A stretch of DNA of 64,000 bases from Progne subis subis (lineage: Eukaryota > Chordata > Aves > Passeriformes > Hirundinidae), in contig JAKJHU010001563.1 in assembly GCA_022316685.1 (NCBI GenBank), positions 1-64,000 of the forward strand. The letters are read 5' to 3'. The position numbers were made by a program, and so were the translations under genes. This document shows, piece after piece, positions 50,957 to 62,693 of the stretch (the first letter of the stretch is position 1; each line of letters starts with the position of its first letter). The notes below the pieces were generated by a model. The model ran no database searches. It was not told where the DNA came from and saw nothing but the letters and a program-made list of their open reading frames with translations.

Positions 50957-51330
50957 TGTTACCCTGATTTTTCTGAGTTTTTAAAGCCTTTTGAAATAGA
51001 GTCAGATCTTTTAGTTACTGTAGAATATTAGAGCAGTTTTCTACCTTTTCCCACAGCTGTAACATAAACTAATCCTTTGTTTTTCAATCCTGTCTTTGTT
51101 TGCATATTTCTAACCTGAAAACAACTGTAACTGACAATTGTTCTGGCCACTGAGGCTGAGAGGTGGAAACCCCCAAAAAGCCAATCTTCTGCTAGACCCA
51201 GAAATGTATAAAAAGTAAGAAATAAACAAAGGGGTTTCTTCTCTCCGCTCTCTCGGCTGTGAGCTGGATCGGAAGGACCTCTGCGAAAATCTCTTTTCTG
51301 CGTGTGACTGCTTTGTGTGTCTCAGTGACA
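50957..51330 (+). mobile_element. Short solo LTR private to the right arm
   Basis: A 374-bp insert beginning TGTTACCCTG and ending CTCAGTGACA, flanked by a perfect 6-bp repeat AGTGCC (50,951-50,956 and 51,331-51,336). The left arm has an uninterrupted site at about 3,085-3,095. It contains TATAAAAAG near 51,206 and AATAAA near 51,222 on the plus strand. The family is unrelated by eye to the other LTRs here. Confidence 0.93.
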
Positions 51331-51902
51331 AGTGCCCATCATTCTCCCTCTCCTCCTCCTCCTCCTCTCCCAGCACAGCACAAATTCCAGCTCAGAGGAG
51401 GCTTCCCAAGACAGGGCTCAGGCTTCTTTTTCAGCCTGAGTGTTCCTGCAGAGGAACAGGGCATCTTTCAGGCAGTTCGACAAGCTCGGGGTTCTCATTT
51501 CATGGGAAATCTGAGATGCATTGCCTTGTTAGGAAGGACAAAAGCAGAGGGAATGGATTGGAAACGATTCGGACAAAATGACCCTTCTTACAGATCAAGT
51601 CCACCAAGTCATTCCCTGCATTTCTCCTTTTCAGATTCTTTCTGTCATCTGCCCTGAGAGCTTGTTTTGCTGCTTCCAATGAACTGATTGTACTCCTGAT
51701 TTTATCAGTGCATGAGATGTAGAATCATCAAAACTGAACACAGAAACAAATTCCCTCTTTCAGCCCATTTTCATGTTCTGGATCACTTTTGAAATGTCCA
51801 TGGTGTTGTTTAAATGACTATCACACAACCCTCAGCTTCTGGCTGCAGGCTGTGGAGATTCTTTCCCTGCATTCACCCAGGCTTGTACTCCCTAACAGTT
51901 GA

Positions 51903-54460
51903 CAGAATCATGGAATCACTATGTTGGAAGGGATCTTCAAGATTATCGAGCCCAATCCTTGCCCTAACACCTCAACTAAATCATGGCTCTGAGTGCCACA
52001 TCCAGTCTTTTTACAAACACATCCAGGGATGGTGATGCCACCACCTCCCCAGGCAGACCATTCCAGAACATTATCGCCCTTTTCGTAAAAAGATTTTTCC
52101 TAATATCCAACCTGTATTTCCCTTGATGCAGCTTCAGACTGTGTCCTCTCATTTTGTCAGTTGCTGCCTGGAGAAAGAGACCAACCCCCACTTGACTACA
52201 ACCACGCTTCAGGAAGTTGTAGAGAGTGAAAAGGTCTCCTCTGAGTCTCCTTTTCTCCAGGACAAACAAGCCCAGCTCCCTCAGGCACTCCACACAGCAC
52301 CTGTGTTCCAAGTCCTTCACCAGACTTGTTGCCATCGTCTGGACACACTCATGCGTCTCAACATCCTTCCAAAACTGAGGGGCCAGAACTGGACACAGCA
52401 CTCCAGGTGTGGCCTCACCAGTGCTGAGCACAGGAAAATAATCACTGCCCTGCTCCTGCTGGCCACACCATTCCTGATCCAGGCCAGGTGCCATTGGCTT
52501 CTTGGCCACCTGGGCACACTGCTGGCTCATGTCCAGCCTGCTGTACATCAGTGCCCCAGGGCCCTTTCTGCCTGGGCACTGTCCAGTCACACTGTCCCCA
52601 GACTACAAACATTGCAGGGGGTTATTGTGCCCAAAATGCAGGACTCAGTACTTGGACTTATTAAACCTCATCTTGTTGGACTCTGCCCATCCATCCAACT
52701 GTTCCAGGTCTCAGTGCAGAGCCCTCCTACCTTCCAACAGATCTACACATGCTCCCAGCTTGGTGTCATCTGCAAATTTGCTAAGGAAAGACTCATTACC
52801 CTCATCCATGTGATCAATAAAAATCCTGAACAGAGCTGGCCCCAGCACAGACCCCTGAGGAACACCACTGGTGACTGGCTGCCAGCTGCATGCAGCACCG
52901 TTCCCCACCACTCTCTGGGCCCGGCCATGCAGCCAGTTCTTAACCCAGCAAAGAGTGCTCCTGTCCAAGCCGTGGGCTGCCAGCTTTTCCAGGAGTGTGC
53001 TGTGGCAGACAGTGTCAAAGGCCTTGCTGAAATCCAAATACACAACATCCACAGCATTCCCACATCCACCAGGTGGGTCACCTGGTCATAAAAGGAGAGC
53101 CAGGCTGGTCAAACACGACCTACCCCTCCTAAACCCACGGCTGCTGGGTCTGATACCCTGGCCATCCTGTAGGTGCTGTGTGATGACACTCAATATAAAC
53201 TGCTCCATGACCTTACCGGGTACTGAGGTCAGGCTAACTGGCCTCTAATTACCAGGATCCTCCTTCCCACCCTTCTTGTGAATGGTGTCACATTGGCCAG
53301 CTTCCATGTCACCTGGAACCTCACCAGCGAGCCAGGGCTGTTGGTAAATGATGGAGAGCAGCTTTGCAGGCTCATCTGCCAGCTCCCTCATCACCTTGGG
53401 ATGGATCCCATCTGGGCCCATAGATTTATGAACATCCAAGCATCTCAGCAGTTCTCTGACTGCCTCCTCCTGGATAACAGGGGGACCATTCTGCTCCCTG
53501 ACACCATCTACCAGCCCAGGAGGGCAGTTGTTCTGAGGACAAGCTGTCTTCCCACTAAACACTGAGGCAAAGAAGGCATCAAGCACTTCTGCCTTCTCCT
53601 CATCTGCAGTTACTGAGTTCCCTCACACATCCAGTAGAGAACAAAGGTTGGTCTTACCCTTCCTTTGCCTCTAATATATTTGTAAAAACATTTTTTATTA
53701 TCCTTTACAGAAGCTGTCAAATTAAGTTTGAACTGAGCTTTGGCCACCCTGCTGTTTTTCCTACATGCTCTAGCAACTCTCTTAAGTACCTCCTGAGAGA
53801 CCTGACCCTCCTTCCAAAGATGGTACATCCTCTTTTATTCCTAAGGATCTTTCAAAACCCTATTGCCTGTCCAGGATGGACGTTTGCCTCGTCAGCTCAT
53901 CTTTCAGCACACAGTCTGTTCCTCTGCACTCAAGATCTCTGCTTTGAAGCATGTCCACCCTTCCTGGACTTCATTAGGGCTGTTTCCCAAGGAACTCTCT
54001 GAATAAGTCTCCTAAATAGGCCAAAGTCTGCCCTCCTGAAGTCCGGTGTAAAAGTCTTATTAATGTTCCTCCTGATTTCACCAAATATCAATAACTCTGC
54101 TCATTTCTTGATCACTCTGTCCCAAGCATCCTCCAATCACCACATCTCCCACCTGTCCTTCTCTATTTGCAAACAACAGGTCTAACATAGTCCATCCCCT
54201 GGTGGGCTCACACCAGCTGTGACAACAGGTTGTTCTCCATACACTCCAAAACCTTCCTGGACTGCCTCTTTGCTGCTGTATGAAGATCCCAGCAGATGTC
54301 TGGCAGGTTGAAGTCACCTACAAGAACAGGGGCTGGTGATCCTGAAACATTCTCCAGCTGCTTATAGAATAAGTTGTCCAGCTCTTCTTCTTCCTGCTTG
54401 GGTGGACGATAACAGACTCCCAGTAGGTACCACCGGTACCCTGTCCTGTTTTCTTAGGGG
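51903..54460 (-). mobile_element. CR1 LINE, endonuclease end through RT to 3' end
   Basis: The longest CR1 copy in the window, about 2.5 kb. Its 3' terminus is at 51,903 (GATTCCATGATTCTGTC on the minus strand). The RT frame 52,711-53,052 keeps [19 protein letters not shown] and FADDTKLG. The endonuclease C-terminal phrase LDLLFANREGQVGDVV lies at 54,100-54,180. Several frames are needed, so it is inactive. Only its first ~1,880 bp are part of the arm visible on the left; the rest pairs with sequence before the window. Confidence 0.92.
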
Positions 54461-55020
54461 AGAACAGTCACAATGAAAACCTTACCAATGGCACAAGATC
54501 CCCAGTCCACAAGGAAAAGAAAGAACAAGTTGTCAGGTTTATTAACTATTTGTCTTGCTTTGCTGCAAGACTCCTGCTGCATGCACAGTGTGGAAAGCCA
54601 AGGGAAGCTGCCGTTGGTGGCACATCTTGTGCCAGAAGCTCCACCCTGTTCTGCAGGAAGGTTTCTTGGAAAGAGCAAATGGGATTGTGGAGCAGATTCT
54701 GGGAAAACTGAAAGAGCTTTTGAGAAATGAAATGAAAATGGAAAGAAACATTACAAGTTGTTTTTCTCTATTTATTTCTATGCTCCCCTTTTCCATCTTG
54801 CACTACTTCTCCATCCCATCAATTCCAAATGGATCTCACCTTGAAGATCCATGAGTTGGCAAATTTCAGACACTGTAAAATACCATGAGCTACATGCAGT
54901 TTGCCTTCCCCTGTTTTTCTTGGAAAGCAAGTCTGGAGACACAGGTGCAGTGCTTGGGTCAGGTACAAACTCTGCATTCAGGGAATGTTCTCTGACAGTG
55001 TCTGACCCTCAGCAGGGACA
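54461..55020 (+). other. Possible integrase-like fragment, otherwise no gene
   Basis: In 54,555-54,854 the residues GFLERANGIVEQILGKLKELL recall the Glu-containing helix of retroviral integrases, but no other motif supports it. The remainder up to the PIM1-like locus is unremarkable. Confidence 0.3.
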
Positions 55021-55199
55021 ATGCACAGCAGCAGCCAAGGGGATTCCTGTGCCACCGTGCAGGAGTCAAGACTCTGGGTCTTGGCTCAACACTGCAAAGT
55101 TCCCGTGTCTGGACAGGCTCCGGGGCTGCTCCTGGGGAGCGCTGGGCTCAGCGCAGGGCTGAGCGGGCAACGGACAAACGGACACAGGGAAAAACGGCC

Positions 55200-55971
55200 C
55201 CAGGGCTTCAGTTGCAGCAGCAGCAGCGCAGCGGCAGCAGCAGCAGCGCAGCGGCATAAGCCAAGAGAAGCAATTTTGTCTACCCCGTCCTGCTTCTTCT
55301 CTCCCTCTCCCTCAGTCCCGCACACTCTCCCGCAGTTCCGCACCCTCTCCCGGTCTCCCTTTCCCAGGTGTCCCCCTCCTCTCCCAGTCTCCCTCTCCCC
55401 TGCCGGGCCGGGCCATGCCCCCAGCCCGCCCCCAGGTCCCCGGACGGGTCTGGCCCGTCCCCGCCCCCGGGCGTCCCGCCGCGGTCTCCCCTCCGCCCGG
55501 CTCTGGCTGTACTGGCGGTGGCGATGCTGGGCGGGCATCAGTGCCTGGAGCCAAGGGGGCATCGCTGCCCTTTGGCTGCGCCTGAGCCATGCTCGGCCCC
55601 GGCCCCGGCCCCGACCCCGGCCCCGGCCCCGGCTCCTCCCGGGCCCCGCAGAGGACACACGCGGTGCAGCCGCTCCCGCCGCCTCCGCTGCGGCTTCCCC
55701 GGCCCGAGCTCCGCCGCTCGGCAGCGCGGCCGCCGGCCCCGAGCCGCCGCTGTCCCGTCCCCAGGAGCGAACGCCTGGGGATGCCCGGCCCGGGGCTGTT
55801 GAGGGGCCCTCGGGGGCCGTTCCTGGCCCCGGGCCGAGCGCTGACAGCCGCGTCTCGCCGGCAGGGAAGGCGCAGCACGGCCTCAAGGAGCAGTACCGAG
55901 TGGGGTCGCTCCTGGGCCGCGGCGGCTTCGGCAGCGTCTTCGCGGCGACGCGGCTCTCGGACGGCGCCCCG
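55200..55971 (+). promoter_or_regulatory. CpG island over the PIM1-like first exon
   Basis: Dense CpG from about 55,400 to 56,000, preceded by a (GCA)n/GCGGCA run at 55,207-55,256 and CT-rich tracts at 55,295-55,400. The position at the 5' end of the kinase gene suits a promoter or 5' exon. No TATA box is seen. Confidence 0.5.
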
Positions 55972-57886
55972 GTGAGCGGCGGGGCCGGCGGCGGGCGCAG
56001 GAGATGGAGGATGGGGCTGGGCAGGGCGGGTGCTGAGCTCATCCCGCTGCTCCCCTTGGTTTGTAGGTGGCCATCAAAAGGGTGCCACGGAACCGCGTCC
56101 GGCACTGGGACCAGCTGGTGAGTGAGCGGGGCCAGCGGGAGAAGCCGGGCCGTGCTGGGCGGGGATGAGCCGAGGCCCGGCAGGGTGGAAGCCCCAAGGA
56201 TGCCTGGAGAGAGAGCGGGCGTGAGGCCAGCGCAGGGTGCAGAGCATCCCGGGCTGGGTGAGGCCTTCCCCAGCCCTGGCACGGCATCAGCCCCACTGAC
56301 GGCATCGTGCTCCTCCCGCAGCCCAACGGCACCAGCGCACCACTGGAGATCGTGCTGCTGCACAAGGTCTCCACTGGCTTCCCTGGTGTCGCCCAGCTGT
56401 TGGAGTGGCTTGAGCTCCCCAACAACATCATCATGGTGCTGGAGCGCCCGGAACGATGTCAGGACCTCTGGCATTTCATTCGGGCACGGGGGTTCCTGTC
56501 TGAGGAGGTGGCGCGGGAGCTGTTCCGCCAGGTGCTGGAGGCCGTGCAGCACTGCACCAGCTGCGGGGTCCTGCACAGAGACATCAAACCAGAGAACATC
56601 CTGGTTGACCTGGCCACCAGGCAGGCCAAATTGATCGACTTCGGCTGTGGCACCTACCTGCAAGACACGGCCTACACTCACTTTGCAGGTGAGCCCACAG
56701 AGGGGTGTGCTCCCAGTTCTGAACATCTCCTGGCCCAACATCTCACTGACCCAACCTGGGTGTGGCAGCAGGGGTTCTCCCCTTTTGCTGCCAGTCATGG
56801 CATTGAGCTTCAGCGAAGTGGCTTTTGAGCAGGGGCAGGTGAGGGTCAGCTTCCAGCCATGCTGGCAGCCTTTTCCAGCCACTCTGGCCAGGACTGGGGC
56901 TGGGACTGGGGCAGCCAGCCTGACAGAAACACCCGTGTGTGGGGGTGGCAGAGAGGGGTGGAGCCAGCACCTGTGCTCCAGCCAGTTTGGTGTACAGGTG
57001 AGAAAGGGCTTGGACTGCTCCACTCGCCTGGTTTGCCTTGGCTTCAGAATGTTTTTGGGGCAATGCAGGCAGGGATGTATGAAGGCATGGTTTTTCCCCA
57101 GCACTGAATGGGATTTTCCTTGTCATGGTTGGGCATTGCCAGAACTTACACTGCCCTCTTCCAACATCAGTGGCTTCTTTTTCCAACCCCAAGGTTGTCC
57201 ACAAGTCCCAGGTGCTGGTGAGAGGGCAGCAGGTCACACCACGTGCCACTGGGGCAGCCTCCACATGCCCAGGGATGCTGGGGCCAGGCTCTGGGAGCAG
57301 CAGCATTCCCCCTGATGAGCTCCATCTGTATTCCATAGGAACACCGTCATACAGTCCCCCAGAATGGACCCACTTCGGCTGGTACTACGGCAAGCCAGCT
57401 ACCATCTGGTCCCTGGGCATCCTGCTACACCAGATGGTCTGCGGGGAGCACCCTTTCAGGAGGGGCCAAACATCAGCTGGGACCATCAGCTCTCAGCTGC
57501 CACAAACGGCTCTCTCAAGGTGGATCCTCATCTCTGGGCACGGGGGCAATACCAGTGCTGGGAGACAGCAGTGGGCTGATGAGCATCCTGCTCTGGCAGC
57601 TGCTGAGGAGGTGGCACATGTCCTGCTCTCCTGCTCTCCTCCAAAACAGGGAATTGGATGGGAAAGTTTAGGCCCAGCTCTGAGCACATGCCAGCATGGC
57701 CTGGGCATGGGAATAGTGGGGCAAAGCAGTCAGGAGCCTTCTCTAAATGACTAGGCGGTTTCTGGTTTCTCTCCCCAGAGTGCCAAGATCTGATCAGGAG
57801 ATGTTTAACCATGCTAGGATGTGGACAGGCCATCATTAGAAGACCTCTTCTGTGATCCTTGGATGCAGGATATTCATCAGCTGTAG
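55480..57886 (+). pseudogene. PIM1-like serine/threonine kinase, copy 1, likely pseudogene
   Basis: Exons are readable with GT/AG borders. The first coding part (to 55,971) ends with the ATP loop LLGRGGFGSVFAATRL. 56,067-56,117 has VAIKRVPRNRV with the ATP-binding Lys. 56,322-56,688 has the catalytic loop [10 protein letters not shown] and DFGCG. 57,339-57,519 has SYSPPEWTHFGWYYGKP and WSLGILLHQMVCGEHPF. 57,779-57,886 begins ECQDLIRRCL. Catalytic residues are intact, but exon 57,339-57,519 needs two frame changes and the last exon one more before its natural TAG at 57,886. The frame upstream of 55,480 stays open to ATG at 55,021; the real start is unclear. PIM kinases are constitutively active cytoplasmic/nuclear kinases, and PIM1-like copies are multiplied in songbirds. 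Confidence 0.85.
55594..55633 (+). repeat. CCCCGG (GGGGCC) hexanucleotide repeat in coding frame
   Basis: About six units of CCCCGG with one interruption (CCCCGA). In the kinase frame it encodes alternating Arg-Pro; on the minus strand it is GGGGCC, a quadruplex-forming repeat. Confidence 0.88.
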
Positions 57887-58162
57887 AAGATGGGAGAGAG
57901 CCACAGGCACCCTTTGATGCAGGGCCCTGGTAAGTAACAGCTGCACACATGCCTTGGCAATCAGAAGCAAAGAAACCCAGACTTTTTTCTGCTGCCAGTG
58001 GCACTGCACAGGGGTCCTCAGATGGGAGCACGCAGCCCTTGTGCTGGAGCTGAGCGTGTCTGCCCAGCACTGGTGGCTGCCATCCCAGCTGGTTTGGCTT
58101 GTCCTGGTTCACTGACAGCTGGGGCCCTGGGCAGAGCACTGACAGCCTGGTCTCACCCCCAG

Positions 58163-59030
58163 GGAAGGAGAAGGGGCCCCTGGAGGAGCTGTACCAGGTG
58201 GGGCTGCTGCTGCTGGAGACAGCGAGGATGACATCAAGGATGACAACCTCTTCCTCGACCTGTCCAGCACAAAGCTGGAGATGAGGAACTCTGATTCTGC
58301 CACCTTCTTCAAAGCCAGGCTCCACAGTGAATTTACAGATGAGTCCACACACAAGGGGATGCTCCCAGATTTGGGCATTGCACAGCCTGGCCAGGAACCA
58401 AAGGTTCCCCCTTTGCTGGGGCTGATGCAACTGATTTTCCAGTGGGCTGCCAGGCTGCTTTGTGTCAGGGCTGGGGCCATGGGCTGGGGTGGTTACGAAA
58501 TGGGAGTCAGCTCCTGGCCCTGCCAACAGCCCCCACCACCCACCGTGCCCTGGGCTGGGGCTGGGGCAGCCAGCCCGACACAAACAAACCCCCATGGCAG
58601 GAGCAGAGGTGGGACTCCAGCACCTGTGCACGGCTGCTTTGCTTTGCAGGCAAGGAAGGGCTTGGGCTGCTCCAATCCCCTTGTTTGCTTTGGGATCACC
58701 ATCACTTTTGGGGGGCAGTGCAGGGGGGAAGGAGAAAGCATGGGCTTCCCTCACCCATGGGTGGGATTTTCCCTAGCATGCAGGGGTTGGGCCTTCCTCA
58801 ACCTGTGACTGACATAAAATCTTTTATCCTTTCACTTGTTTCCCCTTTTTGTCTGTAATCTATTTTCCTTAATTTGTTGTTTGTTTTTCTAAAGGAAGCC
58901 TTCCAGGCAGTGTCCAGTCTGGATGGGGAAGTGCTTGGGACCAGCTGTGGCGTGGATGAGCCATGCCCGTGGAGAAGGCTGAGGACATCCTTTGGGAGCA
59001 GCTTTTCTTCCAGCGGTGGATGGTGTGAGG
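58163..59030 (+). pseudogene. PIM1-like kinase, copy 2, degraded
   Basis: An AG acceptor at 58,161 is followed by GKEKGPLEELYQVGLLL, the start of the second PIM exon. The sequence then jumps, without the glycine loop or Lys, to DIKDDNLFLDLSSTKLEM, which corresponds to the catalytic-loop region, so an internal deletion has fused two exons. PVEKAEDILWEQLFFQRWM at about 58,965-59,025 matches the exon after the activation segment. Introns resemble those of copy 1, for example 58,440-58,800 with 56,750-57,130, so the copies arose by tandem duplication. HRD and DFG are lost. Confidence 0.65.
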
Positions 59031-59420
59031 TGGGTCCCCATCTTCTTGGCTTGGGTGGGATAAGAGCTTTTGGGAGATGGCAGCGAGCACAGGAGCATCC
59101 TGCTCTGGGCAGCTGCTGAGGAGGTGGATGTGCCGTGGCTGGCTGCAGGCTGGGCACATGTCCTGCCCTCCTGCTCTGCTGCCAAAGGCAGCAATGATGG
59201 GCAGCTTTGGGCACCGCTCTGAGCACGGCCAGCATGGCCTGGGCACCGCGGGCGGCTGGGACAAGGGCACAGGAGCCTTCAGCTGATGGGCGGTTTCTGC
59301 TTTCTCTCCTTGCAGCCGGGCTCTGCGGATGCTGAGGCTGCTCTGGGCTCTGCCAGGGCTCTGCTGGAGCTCAGCACCGGGCCGGAATCAGCCAAAGAAG
59401 AAACGGTGTGACCTGCAGCA
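59031..59420 (+). other. Intron homologous to PIM1-like copy 1 and a novel last exon-like piece
   Basis: 59,031-59,315 aligns with the final intron of copy 1 (57,520-57,778), including GCATCCTGCTCTGG and GGCGGTTTCTG. After the AG at 59,315 the expected ECQDLIRRC exon is missing. Instead, a short frame GSADAEAALGSARALLELS ends in TGA at 59,411. It may be an unrelated exon or non-coding. Confidence 0.4.
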
Positions 59421-60282
59421 GAGACTTGCTTGAGTGTTTTGGCAATGGAGCTCAAGCTTTGAGATTGTACATCTCCTAGGGAAAACATGACATCCCCCCT
59501 AAATTAAACCTTTTCAATACCATGTTAAATGAAATCAATCTAGGGTGACCCTAAATGACATTTTTCAGCATGCTCAAGCTGTAGCTCAGCCCTTCACTGA
59601 ACAGTTCTCTCCCCAGCTGCCTTTTACTTCACAACTGCTCCCTCCTTTCCCCCAGTGAGTTCCCAGCCCATTCGCAGTCTCCATCACACTGTTGCCTTCC
59701 TTGATGCCCCTCACCATGAAGGGAGACCGAGTCCCAGGCTTAGGGACTCATCCTGTCCCTGGCAGAAGAACAGCAATGTCTCAGAGGTACAGTGGCATTT
59801 TAGTGTCATTCAGAGCTGCTCTCCAGCCCTCAGCTCTCCTCACTGCTGAGTTCCCTCTCCCTTTTCCTCATCCTTCCAGCAGGATGGGCTCTGTGAATCC
59901 CCCTGAGCCTCCCCACTCTTCCCAGCTCACTCACCCAGCTCAGTTAGACTAAAGCTGAAGCTTCTTTGTCTCCTCTGGCACACACCAGTGCAGTCCCCTG
60001 TGCGCAGAGCCCAGCCCCAGAGCACAGCACACATCAGTGCAGTCCGGGCTGGAGCAGCTGCCCTGCGCCCTGGCTTGGCTGTTTGTGGCACCTAAATGCT
60101 CCTGTTTCCAGCTCTGCCTGCAGGATGGCCCAGGGCAGAGCCCAGCCGGGCTCCCACTGCATCCCCTGGAGCTGGGGCAGACAGTGGTGCCAGAGCTGAG
60201 CTTCATGGGAGCACCCAGAGCTGTGGCTTGCAGTCAGTGTTGGCAAGGGTTGTGTTCTCATGTCCTGCAGCTTGTGGGGAAA
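59421..60282. other. No gene recognised
   Basis: Mixed-composition sequence without domain, repeat or clear regulatory element. An AATTAAACC near 59,501 could be a polyadenylation region for the preceding locus. Confidence 0.4.
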
Positions 60283-60458
60283 GGGTCTGTGTGTGCCAGG
60301 GGCTCTTGCATGTCCTCTGTATCCATGGACAGAAGGGTCTGTGTGTGCCAGGGGCTCTTGGATGTCTCTGTATCCATGGACAGAAGGGTCTGTGTGTGTG
60401 CCAGGGGCTCTTGGATGTCTCTGTATCCATGGACAGAAGGGTTTGTCTGTGTAAGGTT
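60283..60458 (+). repeat. ~55-58 bp minisatellite, three units
   Basis: Three near-identical units with GGGTCTGTGTGTGCCAGGGG, CTCTTGGATGTC and TGTATCCATGGACAGAA. Frames on both strands are repetitive for this reason. Confidence 0.92.
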
Positions 60459-62693
60459 TCCACAATGTCTTGTCCTCATGGTACTGGAATGAACACTGAG
60501 AGTGAAAGTGTCAGTCACAGTTGCTTGCACACTCCTTCCTTTCTATACAAGACACATCAGTGCACACCCCCTCCTATAGATATATTAAAAGGTAAAGAAT
60601 GGATAGAGATTTCCCACAGAGCTCTAACTTTGGCATAACTCACTTGTAAGCTGGTGGCCAGGGGATTTTTTTCCCAAGCTCTGTGTGAATAGGTGTCCAA
60701 GAGCTGAAGGGAGCAGTATTCAGAAGCAGTTTCAGGATTTCTAGGCAGGAAATGGAGCTGACAAACCATCCATGGTAACTCGCCATATTCATCAGGATGA
60801 GCTGCTGGTTCTTTAGGAATATGGCACAATGGAGACAAGCCTTGGGAAAATCCCAGCTCTCAGTGGATTTATGCTATGGGGGGTGCAGCAGAAACACTTT
60901 GTGTGCTGCTCTGGGGGACACAAGGTCCAAGGAGCTGAGGTGGCAGAAGGTGATCCTGGGCTGGTGTCAGTTAAGTCCTGTTTCCATGACATTAAGAGGG
61001 GCACATGGACAAAGCCCGAAGCCCCCAACCCCCATGATGAAGTCTTTGTGTTGCCACACATCGTCGAGGAAAAGCTGCTGTCACACAATGCATTGGGATT
61101 TTGAAATTTAATTTGCAATACTTTACATCCAAATTGCCAAACTGTAATATTTTTACAGTCAAGACACTGTCATGCACATCCATATTTCAGTTGCCTGTTG
61201 CTTCAACCACAATTTAAATAAATCAATATTGGAAAAAAATCCTCAGAATCACAGGAAGAAGGCAGGTGATGGATCCTTGCCACCAGCACAGTTACAAAGT
61301 AAGTGACTGAGTTCTCATTTCAAAATATCAGTTTCCTTTTTCTTAATCCAAAGTGACAGGAGAATTTTAACAACACATTTTGTGGCAGTTTTTTGCTTTC
61401 ATTTTTTTGGTTTTGTTGTTTGTTGTGTTTTTTATATTTTGTTTTGTTTGTTTGTTTTTATAAACAGAAAACACATCCTAAAAAAGTCATGTCCTCTGCT
61501 CCTGGTTCCTGTTAGAGCAGCTGCCATCCCGCTGACTGAGCTGCTCACGCAGATCCCAGCACCTCCTGGCCCTGCAGGGCTGAGGCTTTTCCCCACTGCT
61601 GGGCACAGACTGATGGAGCAGCACTGCTGAACACGGGGACACACAGAGGGAGCAGAAGCAGCTGCCTTTGCCCACCTGAAGCTCCAAGGCCCAAACTGTG
61701 AGCAGACAGGGCTGGAAGAGACTGGCAGGCTCCCTGTTTTGCTGTGCTGCCCCACTTGTGCCCGGCCCAGCTCTGCACGGAGGCAGAGGGAGAACAAGGG
61801 GCAGCTCCCTGCCAGCCCCAGCCCAGGGACCCCTCCAGCCCCGGGGCTTGGGGCACTGTCAGCACCCGCTGCTCCAGCCACCGCTTCTGCTGGCCCTGAC
61901 AGCAACAACCAAATGGTGGCTGATCCCCAGGGAGCAGCAGCAGTGCCTGGATCTGATCCCTCACTCTGGGGCACGGCTGCACAAATGACCCCCACAGCAG
62001 CAGCAGCAGCAGCACATGGAGCTGACTTTCAGCACAGCCCCTGCCACTCTTCCCTCCCGTGTGCACTGGTGTCACAGCAGCCTGAGGCACCTGGGAGCCC
62101 TCAGGGCCAGCAGGGACTTGAGATGGCAGCCCTGGGCTCCTGGAGGTTGTGCAAGGAACAGAGGTGGGGACTCCCTCTCCACGTGCAGCTTCCAGATGGA
62201 AAAGGCTGCTGTGAGCAGGCAGCTCCAAGGGCAGAGAAAGGAGGGTCTCGACCCCTGGATCTGTGCCAGTTCCACAGTGCTGGGCAGCAGCCACCGAGCA
62301 CAGGGGGCACAGAGGGACACAGCAAGAGGGACAAAAGCAGGCAAGGTCAGAGACTGGGAAGAGCCAGACCTGGGGAGCAGGAACAGCTGCTTCATTGCAC
62401 TCTTGGAGAAGAGCTCTTGGCTGCTTCAAAGTGCTGAAAGGCTGTGAAGGGCAGAGAGGAGGCCACACCAAACAATGCTCCTGTTTTCTCAGCCTCCCCT
62501 CTCAGTGTCCCAGAAGGGAATTGCATGAACTGTATTCTTCTCTGTGAGTTGTCTCGTTCAGTGTGAGCAGGCTCAGCACCAGGAGCTGAAGGAGCTGAAG
62601 CCTTAGGCCTCAAGAGCTGAGCAAGAGGAAATGTTTTGAGCAAAGCAATGCTGCTAACATGGACCTGGCTGAATCCAGCAGATGGAATCCTGG
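60459..62693. other. No gene recognised; GC-rich low-copy sequence and T-rich tract
   Basis: 61,380-61,470 is T-rich (TTTTGTTTG repeats). 61,500-62,450 is GC-rich with frames open on both strands (up to 308 codons on the minus strand) but no domain. A (CAG)6 run is at about 61,995. I see no convincing exon. Confidence 0.4.

Larger units (their letters stand above)
48200..53781. repeat. Right arm of the inverted duplication
   Basis: Reverse complement of 1-5,767. Includes the ~120-150-bp tandem repeats (48,240-48,790), GC-rich segment (48,800-49,230), CR1 3' fragment, dispersed repeat, CpG-rich core and the CR1 RT region. It lacks the solo LTR of the left arm and has its own at 50,957-51,330. 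Confidence 0.93.

Noticed and set aside
1..53781. The inverted arms as an assembly duplication artefact
   Set aside because: The arms differ by many substitutions, repeat copy number and two different solo LTRs with their own target-site duplications, which an artefact would not produce.
55086..57104. 672-codon minus-strand frame across the PIM1-like locus
   Set aside because: It is antisense to clear kinase exons with splice sites; openness comes from the high GC content.
61545..62471. 308-codon open frame on the minus strand
   Set aside because: GC-rich sequence with overlapping open frames on both strands, no recognisable domain and no plausible exon borders.
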